The position numbers and the translations under genes are program-made. A model generated the notes under the pieces. It was not told the origin of the DNA, did no database searches, and saw only the letters and a program-made list of their open reading frames with translations. 64,000 nucleotides of DNA from an uncultured Campylobacter sp. (lineage in GTDB: Bacteria > Campylobacterota > Campylobacteria > Campylobacterales > Campylobacteraceae), in contig CAKVAF010000005.1 in NCBI GenBank assembly GCA_934718785.1, positions 1 through 64,000 on the forward strand, written 5' to 3'. Below are positions 1-9,881 of the stretch, piece by piece. The first letter of the stretch is position 1. Every line of letters begins with the position of its first letter.

Positions 1-858
1 GTGGTGAGCTTTGCCATCATGCTTACGATTTTGGTAGAAGCGCTGAAGTTTTTTCAAAAAGAAAGCGTTTTTACCTTTCTTTTTAGCTCACAATGGGCAG
101 CAGACGCGGCGTTTGTCTCTGCTGATGGCACGACAGGATATGGGATTTTTGGTGCGGCTTCTTTGTTTTGGGGCACTTTTTATATCTCGCTCATTGCTAT
201 GCTTACAGCCTTGCCACTTGGCATTATGTGCGCCATTTATTTAGGCGTTTTTGCAGGTAAAAAATCCAAAAACTATCTCAAGCCTATTTTAGAAATTATC
301 GCTGGAATTCCAACGGTGGTTTTTGGCTTTTTTGCCGTGATTATCATCGCGCCTTTAATTGTCTGGGCTTTCAGGGGTTTAGGACTTGAGGCAAGTTATG
401 AAAGCGCATTAGGGGCTGGCTTTATGATGGGTATTATGATCGTTCCTATTGTGGCTAGTCTTTCACAAGATTGTATCGAAGCTGTAAGCACCAAGCGCAT
501 AAATGGCGCTTATGCTTTGGGGATGACTAAAAAAGAAGTCATTTTTGCTGTGATTTTACCCGAAGCTATGCCTGGCATTATCGCTGCTTGTTTATTAGGG
601 CTTTCGCGTGCTTTGGGCGAGACGATGATTGTCGTCATGGCGGCAAGTTTAAGACCAAATATGAGCTGGAATTTCTTAGAAGATATGACCACAGTAACCG
701 TTCATATCGTGCAGGCTTTACAGGGCGATCAAGCCTTTGATAGCTCGCTAACTTTAAGTGCTTTTTCACTAGGACTTACGCTTTTCATCATCACGCTCAT
801 TATAAATATGTTTAGCGTCTATCTCATCAATAAATTTCATAAAGGCAAAAGTCTATGA
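1..858 (+). CDS. pstC: Phosphate ABC transporter permease PstC (5' partial)
   Basis: Inner-membrane permease of the high-affinity phosphate importer; it pairs with PstA to form the channel driven by PstB. The reading frame is open from the first base, and the first codons read like the end of a first membrane helix. The N-terminus therefore lies outside the window and the GTG at position 1 is not a trustworthy start. Several hydrophobic segments are visible. The conserved cytoplasmic permease loop lies near residues 170-215 (GMTKKEVIF, then LGETMIVVMAAS). It overlaps pstA by 4 bases, and the order pstC-pstA-pstB is the standard one. Identity is near certain from sequence and context. Confidence 0.95.
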   Translation: MVSFAIMLTILVEALKFFQKESVFTFLFSSQWAADAAFVSADGTTGYGIFGAASLFWGTFYISLIAMLTALPLGIMCAIYLGVFAGKKSKNYLKPILEIIAGIPTVVFGFFAVIIIAPLIVWAFRGLGLEASYESALGAGFMMGIMIVPIVASLSQDCIEAVSTKRINGAYALGMTKKEVIFAVILPEAMPGIIAACLLGLSRALGETMIVVMAASLRPNMSWNFLEDMTTVTVHIVQALQGDQAFDSSLTLSAFSLGLTLFIITLIINMFSVYLINKFHKGKSL

Positions 859-1952
859 AAAATTTACTCAAAGAAAGAAAGAAAAGCTCGAAAAGATTTC
901 GTCTTTTTTGCAAGGCTGGCCTTTATATCAATATGTTTTTTTTGGTGATTTTTTTAGCAAGTATCACTTATTTAGGCTTTCCAGCGTTTAAGCAAACTTA
1001 TATTTTTGTAAAGACAGATTCAAATTCCAGCGTGACCGAGCTTTTATCGCGCGATGAAAGGCGTCAAATTCGTATCAATCAAGGCGTAAAAGAAGATACT
1101 TGGATGCTGGCAAACGCAGAAGTCGATCAATACGCCAAGCAAAAGTTTAACAAGCTCAATGACGAGCAAAAAGCAGTTGTGGATACTCTCATACAAAATC
1201 ATCAGCTTGAAGAAAAATTCAATATCAACTTTTTTCTAGCAGGAGATTCTAAAACCTCGCCTGAAAAATCAGGCGTTCTCGCTTCAGTCGTAGGCACCTT
1301 ACTTTGTATGTTTGTGTGTATGGTTGTAGCTGTGCCTATAGGCGTGGCGGCTGCGATTTATTTAGAAGAATTTGCAAAGCAAAATTTCATCACAAATGTG
1401 ATTGAAGTTTGTATCAACAATTTAGCCGGCATTCCTAGCATTATCTTTGGGCTTTTGGGGCTTGGGCTGTTTATAAATTTCTTTGGCATTCCGCGCTCTT
1501 CAGCCCTTGTAGGAGGGCTAACCCTTGCCATTATGAGCCTTCCTATCATAATAGTTTCAACTAAAGCTGCGCTTAAAAGCGTGGATGTGAGTATGAAAAA
1601 CGCTGCGCTTGCTCTAGGCTTTACGAAATGGCAAATGGTGCAAGGCATAGTGTTGCCTTTGGCTATGCCTATGATTATGACAGGTTCGATTTTAGCGCTA
1701 GCTCAGGCTATCGGCGAGACAGCCCCGCTTATGCTAATAGGCATGATAGCCTTTATCCCAGATGTCGCCACTGGGCTAGAACAGCCCACAACCGTGCTTC
1801 CAGCTTTAATTTATAACTGGGCTTCTATGCCAGAACGTGCTTTTATGGAGCGCGCAGCGGCTGGGATTTTGGTGCTTTTAGGACTTTTAGTCATACTTAA
1901 TTTAAGCGCGATACTTTTACGCAAATACTTTCAAGGAAAACAACAATGGTAG
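855..1952 (+). CDS. pstA: Phosphate ABC transporter permease PstA
   Basis: Second membrane subunit of the phosphate importer, 365 residues. A first helix lies at about residues 25-45. A long soluble insertion of roughly 90 residues follows, and the permease core with its EAA-type loop ([19 protein letters not shown], then [10 protein letters not shown]) starts near residue 140. The extended region between helix 1 and the core makes it longer than enterobacterial PstA; I believe related Campylobacter proteins share this. It overlaps pstC by 4 bases and pstB by 7, indicating translational coupling in one operon. Confidence 0.95.
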   Translation: MKNLLKERKKSSKRFRLFCKAGLYINMFFLVIFLASITYLGFPAFKQTYIFVKTDSNSSVTELLSRDERRQIRINQGVKEDTWMLANAEVDQYAKQKFNKLNDEQKAVVDTLIQNHQLEEKFNINFFLAGDSKTSPEKSGVLASVVGTLLCMFVCMVVAVPIGVAAAIYLEEFAKQNFITNVIEVCINNLAGIPSIIFGLLGLGLFINFFGIPRSSALVGGLTLAIMSLPIIIVSTKAALKSVDVSMKNAALALGFTKWQMVQGIVLPLAMPMIMTGSILALAQAIGETAPLMLIGMIAFIPDVATGLEQPTTVLPALIYNWASMPERAFMERAAAGILVLLGLLVILNLSAILLRKYFQGKQQW

Positions 1953-2686
1953 CAAGAACAGTCAATTTAAATCTTTTTTATGGCAAAAAACAAGCCCTTT
2001 TTGATATCAATATGGAAATTGCTGAAAATAAAATCACGGCCTTAATCGGTGCTTCAGGCTGTGGGAAATCGACCTTTTTGCGTTGTTTTAATAGAATGAA
2101 TGATAAAATCGCTAAAATCAACGGCCTTGTCGAAGTGGCAGGCAAAGATGTGCGCTCTGTAGATGTGGTAGAGCTTAGAAAAACCGTAGGCATGGTCTTT
2201 CAACAGCCTAATGTCTTTGTCAAAAGCATTTATGATAATATCGCTTATGCCCCGAGCCTTCATGGCATGATAGCAAATAAAGCCGAAGAAGAAGCCCTTG
2301 TGGTGGATTGCTTGCAAAAAGTAGGGCTTTTTGATGAAGTTAAGGATAAGCTTAAAACAAACGCACTAGCCCTTTCAGGCGGACAGCAGCAAAGACTTTG
2401 CATCGCGCGCGCTCTTGCTATCAAGCCTAAACTTTTGCTTTTAGATGAGCCTACTTCTGCGCTTGATCCTATTTCAAGTGGCGTGATTGAAGAGCTCATT
2501 AAAGAGCTTAGCCACGATCTTTCCATGCTTATGGTCACTCACAATATGCAGCAAGGAAAGCGCGTTGCAGATTACACCGCGTTTTTTCACTTGGGCGAAT
2601 TGATTGAATTTGGCGAGAGTAAAGAGTTTTTCGAACATCCAAAAGAGCAAAAAACAAAAGATTATCTAAGCGGGGCTTTTGGCTGA
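1946..2686 (+). CDS. pstB: Phosphate ABC transporter ATP-binding protein PstB
   Basis: ATPase that powers phosphate import. All ABC signatures are present: Walker [10 protein letters not shown] near residue 35, the Q-loop, the signature [15 protein letters not shown] near residue 145, and Walker [14 protein letters not shown] near residue 165, followed by a switch histidine (MVTHN). At 246 residues it has the usual length. The start overlaps the end of pstA by 7 bases. It is the last gene of the operon; no phoU follows, and about 600 bases of AT-rich DNA come next. Confidence 0.97.
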   Translation: MVARTVNLNLFYGKKQALFDINMEIAENKITALIGASGCGKSTFLRCFNRMNDKIAKINGLVEVAGKDVRSVDVVELRKTVGMVFQQPNVFVKSIYDNIAYAPSLHGMIANKAEEEALVVDCLQKVGLFDEVKDKLKTNALALSGGQQQRLCIARALAIKPKLLLLDEPTSALDPISSGVIEELIKELSHDLSMLMVTHNMQQGKRVADYTAFFHLGELIEFGESKEFFEHPKEQKTKDYLSGAFG

Positions 2687-3321
2687 GATTTTATTAAAAT
2701 TGATTTATTTAGATTTAAAATTTAAATAAATCAATACTTAGAGTTTAAATTTTAAACAAATTTAAACTAGAAATATCCTATAAAAATCATTAAATTTTTC
2801 TTATAAATCAATCTCAATTTTACTTATTTAAAATTCTTTTTTTGTTTTCAAACTCTTTCTCAAGTCTTTTGGCTTTAAAATAAATTTCAAATCCCTAGTT
2901 AAACTTAGTTTTATCCACTCTCATTAAAATTTAGCGAATAAATAAAAAATGAAAAATTTATTTATTTCTTTTTCTTTAAGTTTTTACAATCACTCATAAA
3001 TCACTTATCGATGATTTAAAGATTTTTAATCTTAATATGTTACAAATTTACACATATTTTATGATTTTCTATCCTTTATTTTAAATTCCAATGATTTTTA
3101 AATGATTTTTGCTTCATTTATTCTAAAATTGAGCTTTATATTTAAGTAACGCGATATAAATTCCATAGATTCTCTAAAATGCGCTTATTTCAATAACATA
3201 GCAATTTTTCAATAATTACAAATTTACACATTTGAAATTTAAAAAGTGTGTAAAATTGTAAATTTTAAAGTTTTTCGTGTTAAACTTAACTCATCAAAAC
3301 ACAATTTTAAGGAGTTACTTT
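2687..3321. other. AT-rich intergenic region between pstB and lctP
   Basis: About 635 bases with no credible gene. The sequence is very AT-rich. The 16-base motif TTACAAATTTACACAT occurs twice in direct orientation (3040-3055 and 3216-3231). A spaced inverted repeat TTTACACA-N16-TGTGTAAA (3223-3254) lies just upstream of the lactate permease. These look like operator half-sites (see findings). Nothing else is recognisable. Confidence 0.6.
3223..3254. promoter_or_regulatory. Inverted repeat, candidate operator of lctP
   Basis: TTTACACA and TGTGTAAA face each other across a 16-base spacer, ending 67 bases before the lctP start codon. The left arm lies inside the second copy of a 16-base direct repeat whose first copy is 176 bases upstream. 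Perfect 8-base dyads plus direct repeats suggest binding by a dimeric regulator controlling lactate uptake. The regulator is unknown and no such gene lies next to it here. Confidence 0.4.
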
Positions 3322-5073
3322 ATGTATCAACAAATATTTGACCCGCTTGGCAATATCTGGCTTTCAGCCATTTTTGCTTTTATCCCCATTGCTTGTTTTT
3401 TACTCTGTCTTCTTGCTTTTAAGCTCAAAGGCTATCAAGCAGGCTTTTTGACCGTCGTTGTGGCTTCGCTTGTTGCCTATTTTGTCTATGATATGCCTTT
3501 TTCTTTGGTAGGGGCTAGCTTCGTGCAAGGCTTTGCGCAAGGCATGTGGCCTATTGCTTGGATTATCATTGCGGCGATTTTTCTTTACAAACTCTCGGTC
3601 AAATCAGGCTCTTTTGAAGTCATCAAGCAAAGCGTGATGAGTATAACGCCTGATCACCGTATACAAGTGATTTTGATCGGCTTTTGCTTTGGCTCGTTTT
3701 TAGAAGGAGCTATTGGCTTTGGCGGACCTGTGGCGATTACGGCTGCTTTGCTTGTAGGACTTGGACTGCGCCCACTTTATGCGGCTGGGCTTTGTCTTAT
3801 CGCAAACACAGCTCCTGTTGCCTTTGGAGCGGTTGGGATCCCTATCATTGCGATGACAAATCTAGTCGGTGTCGAGCAGCACGCCGTTTCTGCTATGGTG
3901 GGGCGTATGCTTGTACCTTTAAGCCTTACTGTACCTTTTTTCATCGTCTTTTTAATGGACGGACTTAAGGGCGTGAAAGAGACTTTCCCGGCTATTTTAG
4001 TAGCGGCTTTAAGCTTTACTATCACGCAGTTTTTAAGCTCAAATTTTCTTGGTGCTGAGCTTCCTGATATCATTTCAGCCATAGTTTCTTTATTTTGTAC
4101 CACTATCTTTTTGAAATTTTGGCGTCCTAAAAATATCTTCCGTCTTGATGATGTGAAAGACTTTTCAAATCACACTCAGCTCGAATTTGGCAAGGTTTTT
4201 AAAGCATGGCTTCCTTTTATCTTACTCATCGTTTGTATCATCATTTGGACTCAGCCTTGGTTTAAGGCTATTTTTGAGGCTAAAAAAGTGCTTTTTGAAG
4301 CAGGCGGCACGGTTCCAGCCGAGAGCTTTTTCTTTAGTATTAAGCCTATTTTGGACGAAGCGGGCAACACTTTAGGCTACATGAAAATTGGCACGCTTAA
4401 TTATTCTCAAATTGCCATTGATTTTAACTCAGCACTTGGAAATATCCTAGATCCAAACGGCAAAGTCGTGGTGCTAGGTCAAACGATCAATTTCATCGGC
4501 TTTCAAGCAGGCTCAGCCATTTTAGTCGCTGCATTTTTGACAATCTTTTTGCTTCGCATTAAAGCAGATGACGCGGCCGAATGCTTTGGTGATACTTTAA
4601 AAGAAATGGCGATACCTTGCATTACCATAGGACTCGTGGTTGCCTTTGCTTTTGTTACAAAAAACTCAGGCATGAGTGGCACTCTAGGCACAGCTTTTGC
4701 GCAAACGGGAAATGCCTTTGCTTTCTTTAGCCCAGTCATTGGCTGGATAGGCGTTTTCTTAACAGGCTCAGATACGAGCGCAAATTTACTCTTTGGTCCG
4801 CTTCAGCAAGTCAGCGCAGCCGCACTTGGCATTAAAGAAGCCCTTTTCTTAGCGGCAAATTCAGTCGGTGGCGTTGTTGGCAAGATGATAAGCCCACAAA
4901 GCATTGCCATAGCTTGCGCTGCTGTGGGGCTTGTCGGCAAGGAAAGTGAATTGTTTAAATTCACGCTTAAATACTCTGTTGCCTTTATCATTTTAATAGG
5001 CATTTGGACGCTTATTATCGCCTTTTTCTTAAGCTTTATCATCCCAGATACGCTGCCTTTGGTGAGAATTTAA
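3322..5073 (+). CDS. lctP: L-lactate permease
   Basis: Multi-pass inner-membrane symporter for L-lactate (LctP/LldP family), 583 residues. Hydrophobic helices run the full length, with family-typical glycine-rich stretches (GSFLEGAIGFGGPVA near residue 130; LTGSDTSANLLFGPLQQ near residue 480). I chose the ATG at 3322 because AAGGAG lies 10 bases upstream; an upstream in-frame start at 3277 would add 15 residues with no ribosome site. It is followed by lldEFG, which supplies the oxidase that feeds electrons from lactate to quinone, so this is a lactate uptake and use locus. Confidence 0.95.
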   Translation: MYQQIFDPLGNIWLSAIFAFIPIACFLLCLLAFKLKGYQAGFLTVVVASLVAYFVYDMPFSLVGASFVQGFAQGMWPIAWIIIAAIFLYKLSVKSGSFEVIKQSVMSITPDHRIQVILIGFCFGSFLEGAIGFGGPVAITAALLVGLGLRPLYAAGLCLIANTAPVAFGAVGIPIIAMTNLVGVEQHAVSAMVGRMLVPLSLTVPFFIVFLMDGLKGVKETFPAILVAALSFTITQFLSSNFLGAELPDIISAIVSLFCTTIFLKFWRPKNIFRLDDVKDFSNHTQLEFGKVFKAWLPFILLIVCIIIWTQPWFKAIFEAKKVLFEAGGTVPAESFFFSIKPILDEAGNTLGYMKIGTLNYSQIAIDFNSALGNILDPNGKVVVLGQTINFIGFQAGSAILVAAFLTIFLLRIKADDAAECFGDTLKEMAIPCITIGLVVAFAFVTKNSGMSGTLGTAFAQTGNAFAFFSPVIGWIGVFLTGSDTSANLLFGPLQQVSAAALGIKEALFLAANSVGGVVGKMISPQSIAIACAAVGLVGKESELFKFTLKYSVAFIILIGIWTLIIAFFLSFIIPDTLPLVRI

Positions 5074-5078
5074 CTTCA

Positions 5079-5104
5079 TTTAGCCCTTAAATTTAGGGGC
5101 TAAA
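5079..5104 (+). terminator. Hairpin after lctP
   Basis: TTTAGCCC and GGGCTAAA pair across a 10-base loop, 5 bases after the lctP stop codon and 44 bases before lldE. There is no clean U-run, so it may be a partial terminator or an mRNA processing/stability element that sets different levels of permease and oxidase. Confidence 0.45.
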
Positions 5105-5147
5105 TTTAAAAATTTAGGTTAAAATAAATGAAAATTTTTAAGGAAAA

Positions 5148-5894
5148 ATGATGAATAAAGTCTATTTTTACGCCACCTGTTTAGGCACGGCGGCAATGCA
5201 AGAAATGGTTATAAATGCCATTAAGCTTTTGCGTAAAGAAGGCATTGAAGTGATTTTTAAGAAAAATCAAACCTGTTGCGCTCAGCCTAGCTTTAACTCA
5301 GGCTATTTTAAGGAAAGTAAAGTCGTCGCTCTTTATAATGCTCAGCTTTTTGACAAGCCTTATCCTGTAGTCGTTCCAAGTGGTTCGTGCGCGGGTATGA
5401 TGAGTCATGATTATTTAGAGCTTTTTAAGGATGAAGAAAAGTCTAAATTTGAGCTGGTGCAAGATTTTAGCTCAAAAGTCATCGAGCTTTCGCAGTTTTT
5501 AGACAAGGTTTTGAATGTAAATTATGAGGATAAGGGCGAGCCTATCAAGGTTACTTGGCATTCAAATTGTCACGCTTTAAGGGTGCAAAAAAGCATAGAA
5601 TCATCAAAAAATTTAATCAAACGTCTTTCTAATGTTGAATTAATTGAGCTTGAATACGAAGAAGAGTGCTGTGGCTTTGGCGGGACCTTTTCAGTAAAAG
5701 AGCCTGAAATTTCAAATGCTATGGCGCGCGCAAAAGTCGCTGACATACAAAAAACAGGCGCAAAATATTTAATCAGCGGCGATGGGGGCTGTCTTTTAAA
5801 TATAAAAGGCACGATGGGGCGAATGGGGCTTGATATTAAGGGGCTTCATTTGTATGATTTTTTACTAAAAAGACTTGAGGGGGTGAGTTTATGA
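5148..5894 (+). CDS. lldE: L-lactate dehydrogenase complex subunit LldE/LutA
   Basis: Cysteine-rich (CCG-domain) subunit of the three-part non-flavin L-lactate dehydrogenase LldEFG (LutABC), 248 residues. Two CCG-type motifs are visible: CCAQPSFNSGY near residue 43 and CCGFGGTFS near residue 182, each with partner cysteines (SCAG, NCHA). Two adjacent ATG codons (5148, 5151) follow AAGGAAAA; either could initiate. It overlaps lldF by 4 bases. The family binds an iron-sulfur cluster through these motifs and passes electrons towards quinone. Confidence 0.93.
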   Translation: MMNKVYFYATCLGTAAMQEMVINAIKLLRKEGIEVIFKKNQTCCAQPSFNSGYFKESKVVALYNAQLFDKPYPVVVPSGSCAGMMSHDYLELFKDEEKSKFELVQDFSSKVIELSQFLDKVLNVNYEDKGEPIKVTWHSNCHALRVQKSIESSKNLIKRLSNVELIELEYEEECCGFGGTFSVKEPEISNAMARAKVADIQKTGAKYLISGDGGCLLNIKGTMGRMGLDIKGLHLYDFLLKRLEGVSL

Positions 5895-7330
5895 GTGTTG
5901 AAATAAGAGAGCCACACGAAAAAATCGTGCATGAAAAATTAAATGACACGCAAATGCGTGAAAACTTAACTAACGCTATGCACACCTTGCAAAAAAACCG
6001 CCTCAAAGTCATCGATGATAAATTTAACGACTGGCAAGGGCTTCGCGCGCGTGCAAAGCAGGCTAAAAATAACGCTTTAATGAGCCTTGAAGAAAGGCTT
6101 TTGGAATTTGAAAAAAATGCGACGAAAAACGGAATTTGCGTGCATTGGGCAAGTTCAGCCGAGGATGCTTGTGAGATTATCTATCAATTAATGCTTGAAA
6201 AAAATGTGGATAAGATTCTTAAGGGCAAGTCTATGGCAAGCGAAGAAATCGGGCTTAATCACTACTTAGAAAAGAAAGGACTTAAGGCGATTGAAAGCGA
6301 TTTGGGCGAGCTTATTTTACAGCTTGATAGCGAAGCACCCGTGCATATCGTCGTGCCTGCCATTCATAAAAACCGTTATCAAATAGGAGAAACTTTTAAG
6401 CAAAAATTAAATGCACCCCTTGAAAGTGAGCCCGAACGCCTAAATGCCATAGCTAGAGAGCATTTACGCTCTGAGTTTGAAGGGCTTAAAATGGGGCTTA
6501 GCGGTGTGAATTTTGCGATGAGTGCAGAAGGAGCCTTTTGGCTTATAGAAAATGAGGGCAATGGGCGCATGTGCACCACTGCCCCAGACATTCACATCGC
6601 ACTTTGTGGTATAGAAAAAGTCATGCAAAGCTTTGAAGATGCCGCAACTATGGTGCATTTACTCACCCCATCAGCCACAGGCCAGTTCATCCCAACTTAT
6701 AATAATATCATCACAGCACCGCGTAAAAACGGCGATTTAGACGGACCTAAGGAAGTGCATTTAGTGCTTTTTGATCATAACCGCTCGAAAATGCTTAATC
6801 ACAAGGATTATTACGAAGCCTTGCGCTGCATTCGCTGTGGGGCTTGTATGAATTTTTGCCCTGTGTATGATAAAATCGGCGGACACACTTATCAAACGAC
6901 CTATCCGGGTCCTATAGGCGAAGTGATTAGTCCAAATTTATTTGGCATTGATGAAACGGGTGATATTTTAAGCTTTTGCTCGCTTTGTGGGCGCTGTAGC
7001 GAAGTTTGCCCTGTGAAAATCCCGCTTGCAAATCTCATTCGCACCCTAAGGGGCAATAAAATAGGCCAAGGCGATGAAATCCTAGGAAGCGATAATTTAC
7101 ATCCAAGTAGAGCCGAAGCCTTAGCGATGAGAAATTTTGAGATGATGGCAACGAGTGGAAATTTGTGGCGTTTTTCGCTTTCAAATGCGCACCGCTTTAA
7201 TTTTTTAGTGCAAAGTTTTAAGGGCGTTTTGCCCGTGATTAAAAAATGGAGCGCTTTTAAAGAACTGCCACAAATTAAGGAAAATCTTTATAAAAGGGTG
7301 CAAGAAATTGAGGGGGTGATTTATGAGTGA
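5891..7330 (+). CDS. lldF: L-lactate dehydrogenase iron-sulfur subunit LldF/LutB
   Basis: Large subunit of the lactate oxidase, 479 residues. The N-terminal part is a LUD-type domain. Two ferredoxin-like [4Fe-4S] motifs follow, CIRCGACMNFCP near residue 312 and CSLCGRCSEVCP near residue 362, and then an alpha-helical C-terminal tail. It overlaps lldE by 4 bases and lldG by 8, so the three subunits are translated together. Identity is firm from the motifs and operon order. Confidence 0.95.
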   Translation: MSVEIREPHEKIVHEKLNDTQMRENLTNAMHTLQKNRLKVIDDKFNDWQGLRARAKQAKNNALMSLEERLLEFEKNATKNGICVHWASSAEDACEIIYQLMLEKNVDKILKGKSMASEEIGLNHYLEKKGLKAIESDLGELILQLDSEAPVHIVVPAIHKNRYQIGETFKQKLNAPLESEPERLNAIAREHLRSEFEGLKMGLSGVNFAMSAEGAFWLIENEGNGRMCTTAPDIHIALCGIEKVMQSFEDAATMVHLLTPSATGQFIPTYNNIITAPRKNGDLDGPKEVHLVLFDHNRSKMLNHKDYYEALRCIRCGACMNFCPVYDKIGGHTYQTTYPGPIGEVISPNLFGIDETGDILSFCSLCGRCSEVCPVKIPLANLIRTLRGNKIGQGDEILGSDNLHPSRAEALAMRNFEMMATSGNLWRFSLSNAHRFNFLVQSFKGVLPVIKKWSAFKELPQIKENLYKRVQEIEGVIYE

Positions 7331-8060
7331 GAATTTAAAAACAGCTGCGCAAAGTGCAGAAAATCAAGCCTTTAAGCCAAATTTAAACAGCACTTTCAAA
7401 GAAAGCCGCCAAGAAATTTCAGCGCGCTCTAAAGAAGCGATTTTAAGCGCTATTCGCACCGCACCTAAGGCAAAAGATTATGAACGCATAGAAACGAGCG
7501 ATCCTGTGGCGCACATTCAAAGAAAGGCTGATGAGAGCGCGCTTGATGAGATGAAACGCAAGATGAGCGATAATAAATTCATCGTTGAAGAGTGCGAAAA
7601 AAATGAGCTGGAAGCTAAGATAAATGAGATTGTGGCACTTTATGGCTTTACAAAAATGATTTATGGCACAGGCTTAAAGCTTGATACAGCTAAGATAAAT
7701 GCCGATAGCAAGGTGTTTTTTGATAAAGAGATAGAGAGTTTGCGCCATGAAGTTTTTCATAGCGAGTTTAGCATCATTCACGCAAAATGTGGCGTAAGCT
7801 CTCACGGAGTAGCTTTGGTGCTAAGCAGTGCTACTCAGCCTAGAATGCTTTCTTTAGCGCCCACGCTTTGCATAGTGCTGCTTGAAAAGGAAAAAATCGT
7901 GCCTTCTTTAGCCACGGCGCTAAATTTGCTTAAAAGCGAAAATGAAGTGCTGCCAAGCAATATTTTATTTATCGCAGGACCTTCTCGCACCGCTGATATC
8001 GAGCTTATCACCGTTTTTGGCGTGCATGGGTCTCAAAAAGTGCATATCGTGCTTTATTAA
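7323..8060 (+). CDS. lldG: L-lactate dehydrogenase subunit LldG/LutC
   Basis: LUD-domain (DUF162) subunit of the lactate oxidase, 245 residues. The first 70 residues are charged and probably flexible. The LUD core follows, with the typical ending (IAGPSRTADIELITVFGVHG near residue 220). Last gene of the lct/lld group. A stable hairpin follows the stop codon. Confidence 0.92.
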   Translation: MSENLKTAAQSAENQAFKPNLNSTFKESRQEISARSKEAILSAIRTAPKAKDYERIETSDPVAHIQRKADESALDEMKRKMSDNKFIVEECEKNELEAKINEIVALYGFTKMIYGTGLKLDTAKINADSKVFFDKEIESLRHEVFHSEFSIIHAKCGVSSHGVALVLSSATQPRMLSLAPTLCIVLLEKEKIVPSLATALNLLKSENEVLPSNILFIAGPSRTADIELITVFGVHGSQKVHIVLY

Positions 8061-8075
8061 AAACTTGCTTTAAAA

Positions 8076-8109
8076 CTTGAAATTTAAGCCCTTGAGCCTA
8101 AATTTCAAG
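8076..8109. terminator. Perfect 11-bp hairpin after lldG
   Basis: CTTGAAATTTA and TAAATTTCAAG pair perfectly across a 12-base loop, 16 bases after the lldG stop and 23 bases from the end of the converging methyltransferase gene. Its place between convergent genes suits a bidirectional terminator, although no U-run follows on either side. Confidence 0.5.
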
Positions 8110-8131
8110 GGAGATTTAAGGACACGCTAAA

Positions 8132-9820
8132 TCAGCTTTGAAATTTAAGCGAGTTTATTTTTTTGATAGCCTTTTCATAGGCTTTTAATTTTATCTCATT
8201 GTAAATCTCAACATGTTTCATCATTTCTTGTCGAATGCCTTTGATGAAATTTTCCATAAATTCAAAGTTAATTTCGCCGTTGTTATTCACAGGTAAAGAT
8301 ATTTTTCTTTCTTTGACCCTGTCCCATAAAGCCTTATTATACCAATCAAAAAAATCAAAAATTGCTTTTTGTAAAATTACTACAAAAAATAAGCAAATAT
8401 TTCTTTTTTCAAGTTGATTTAATTTTAATGTTATAGCATAAGCGCTATTCAAAATAGCAAATTCTTTCTCGTGGTAATAGACTAAACCTGTGGCAACATT
8501 ACCTTTATCTATGATTACAATTTTATTCTGCGTTGTTTCATAATCATTTTTACCCACATAATACATCACGCCATTATTATCAACTTTTGAGGAGACGGCA
8601 GGCACGGGGTGTAATTCGTCTTTCTCTTTTACTCTAAATTCTCTACTATCAAGCGGGTTAAGCTTCTTAAGATTTATTTTCTCAAACAAATCGCCTATTT
8701 TAAACTCTTTCCATTTGAAAGAATGCAAATTTTCGCTTGAATTAAATTTTATTCTCTTGCTTTCTATGTCAAAGTTGCTTTCATAAAGAAAGGTTTCAAG
8801 CATTATTTTTTCAAAATCTTTTTTGTCAATATTGTTTTCAAAGAGTAGATAATCTAACACGGCTTTTTTGAATTCTTTTTCAGTAATAGAAAAAGGCTTC
8901 TTAGGTGCTTGATAGTCTAAATGCTCGCTTGGATTTAACCATTGACAAGTCGCGTCGCCTCCTTGTTTTTCAATTACATTTAACCAATAAGGCTTTAACT
9001 CGTTTTCCCATTTACCCTTAATGTCGCGTCGTCCCTTTTTTACAATAGTTTCTAGTCCGTCCTCTTTTATATGACAAGTAAAAATTTCTTTATTGTTTTG
9101 TGGCTCGTGTGCTTTGAATAAAAAAATGGAGGCTCTAATATAAGCAAAACTCCTTGAAAAAGTTTTATGAGGTAGTCTTATAATTTTTAAAAGTGAATGT
9201 TTTTCAAGCCATTTTTCAACCTGCTTTCTGCCTGCTTCAAGTTTATTAACAGGGAGCAAAAATGCACACATTGCACCCTCACTAACATTATTCAGCACAT
9301 TTTCTATTATCTCATAGACGCCATGCTTGTTTTCATAAGGCGGATTCATTAAAACTTTTGTGATATTTTTGCTTTTTATCCATTCGCAAACATCTTTATC
9401 TCTAGTATCAGCTTGAATTAAATTTGATTTTCCGTCCTTATGTATAAGCATATTCGCACAAGCTAGAGTGAATAAATCTTTTGATATTTCTACGCCAAAA
9501 AGTCGGTTATTACAAATATCAAGCAAAGCTTCTTTATTTTCTATTCCGCCTTTTTCATTAAGCATTTCATCCAAAGTTGCCATTAACAAAGAACCGCTTC
9601 CACAAGCAGCATCTAGCACCCTGTCATTATGCGTAACCCCTGCTATATGATACATTAATTTAGCTATGTGATGAGGTGTGAAAATTTGCCCGTATTCTTG
9701 TTTTTGAGACGAACCGCGGTTGAATTCATTAAAAAATAACATCATCACATCTTCGCCGTTATATTTGCTTGAATTAATAAATTGTGATATTTTTATAACA
9801 TTATCTATAAAATCGCACAT
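8132..9820 (-). pseudogene. N6-adenine DNA methyltransferase with fused specificity domain, 5' truncated
   Basis: The 562-residue product has an N6_Mtase (HsdM-like) core: GQIFTPHHIAKLM near residue 44, the SAM motif DAACGSGSLL at 70-79 and the catalytic NPPY at 159-162. A type I S-like target-recognition domain begins near residue 368. I judge it truncated because the frame stays open without a start codon upstream of the first ATG and encodes protein-like sequence (KKQLEKITCYIGNYEEAM) as far as the end of miaA. In addition, no clear ribosome site precedes the ATG. No nuclease domain or restriction gene is present; a type IIG-like N-terminal nuclease may have been lost. It sits between the lactate locus and miaA and is more AT-rich than its neighbours, which suggests acquired DNA. 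Whether it still methylates DNA is unknown. Confidence 0.7.
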
Positions 9821-9881
9821 TGCTTCTTCATAGTTACCTATGTAACAAGTTATTTTCTCAAGTTGCTTTTTGTGGTGAAAT

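Noticed and set aside
2687..3276. phoU or another pst-operon gene after pstB
   Set aside because: The stretch is AT-rich with stops in all frames and no conserved peptide.
8132..9820. Complete restriction-modification system
   Set aside because: No nuclease gene or domain is present and the 5' part of the gene appears missing.
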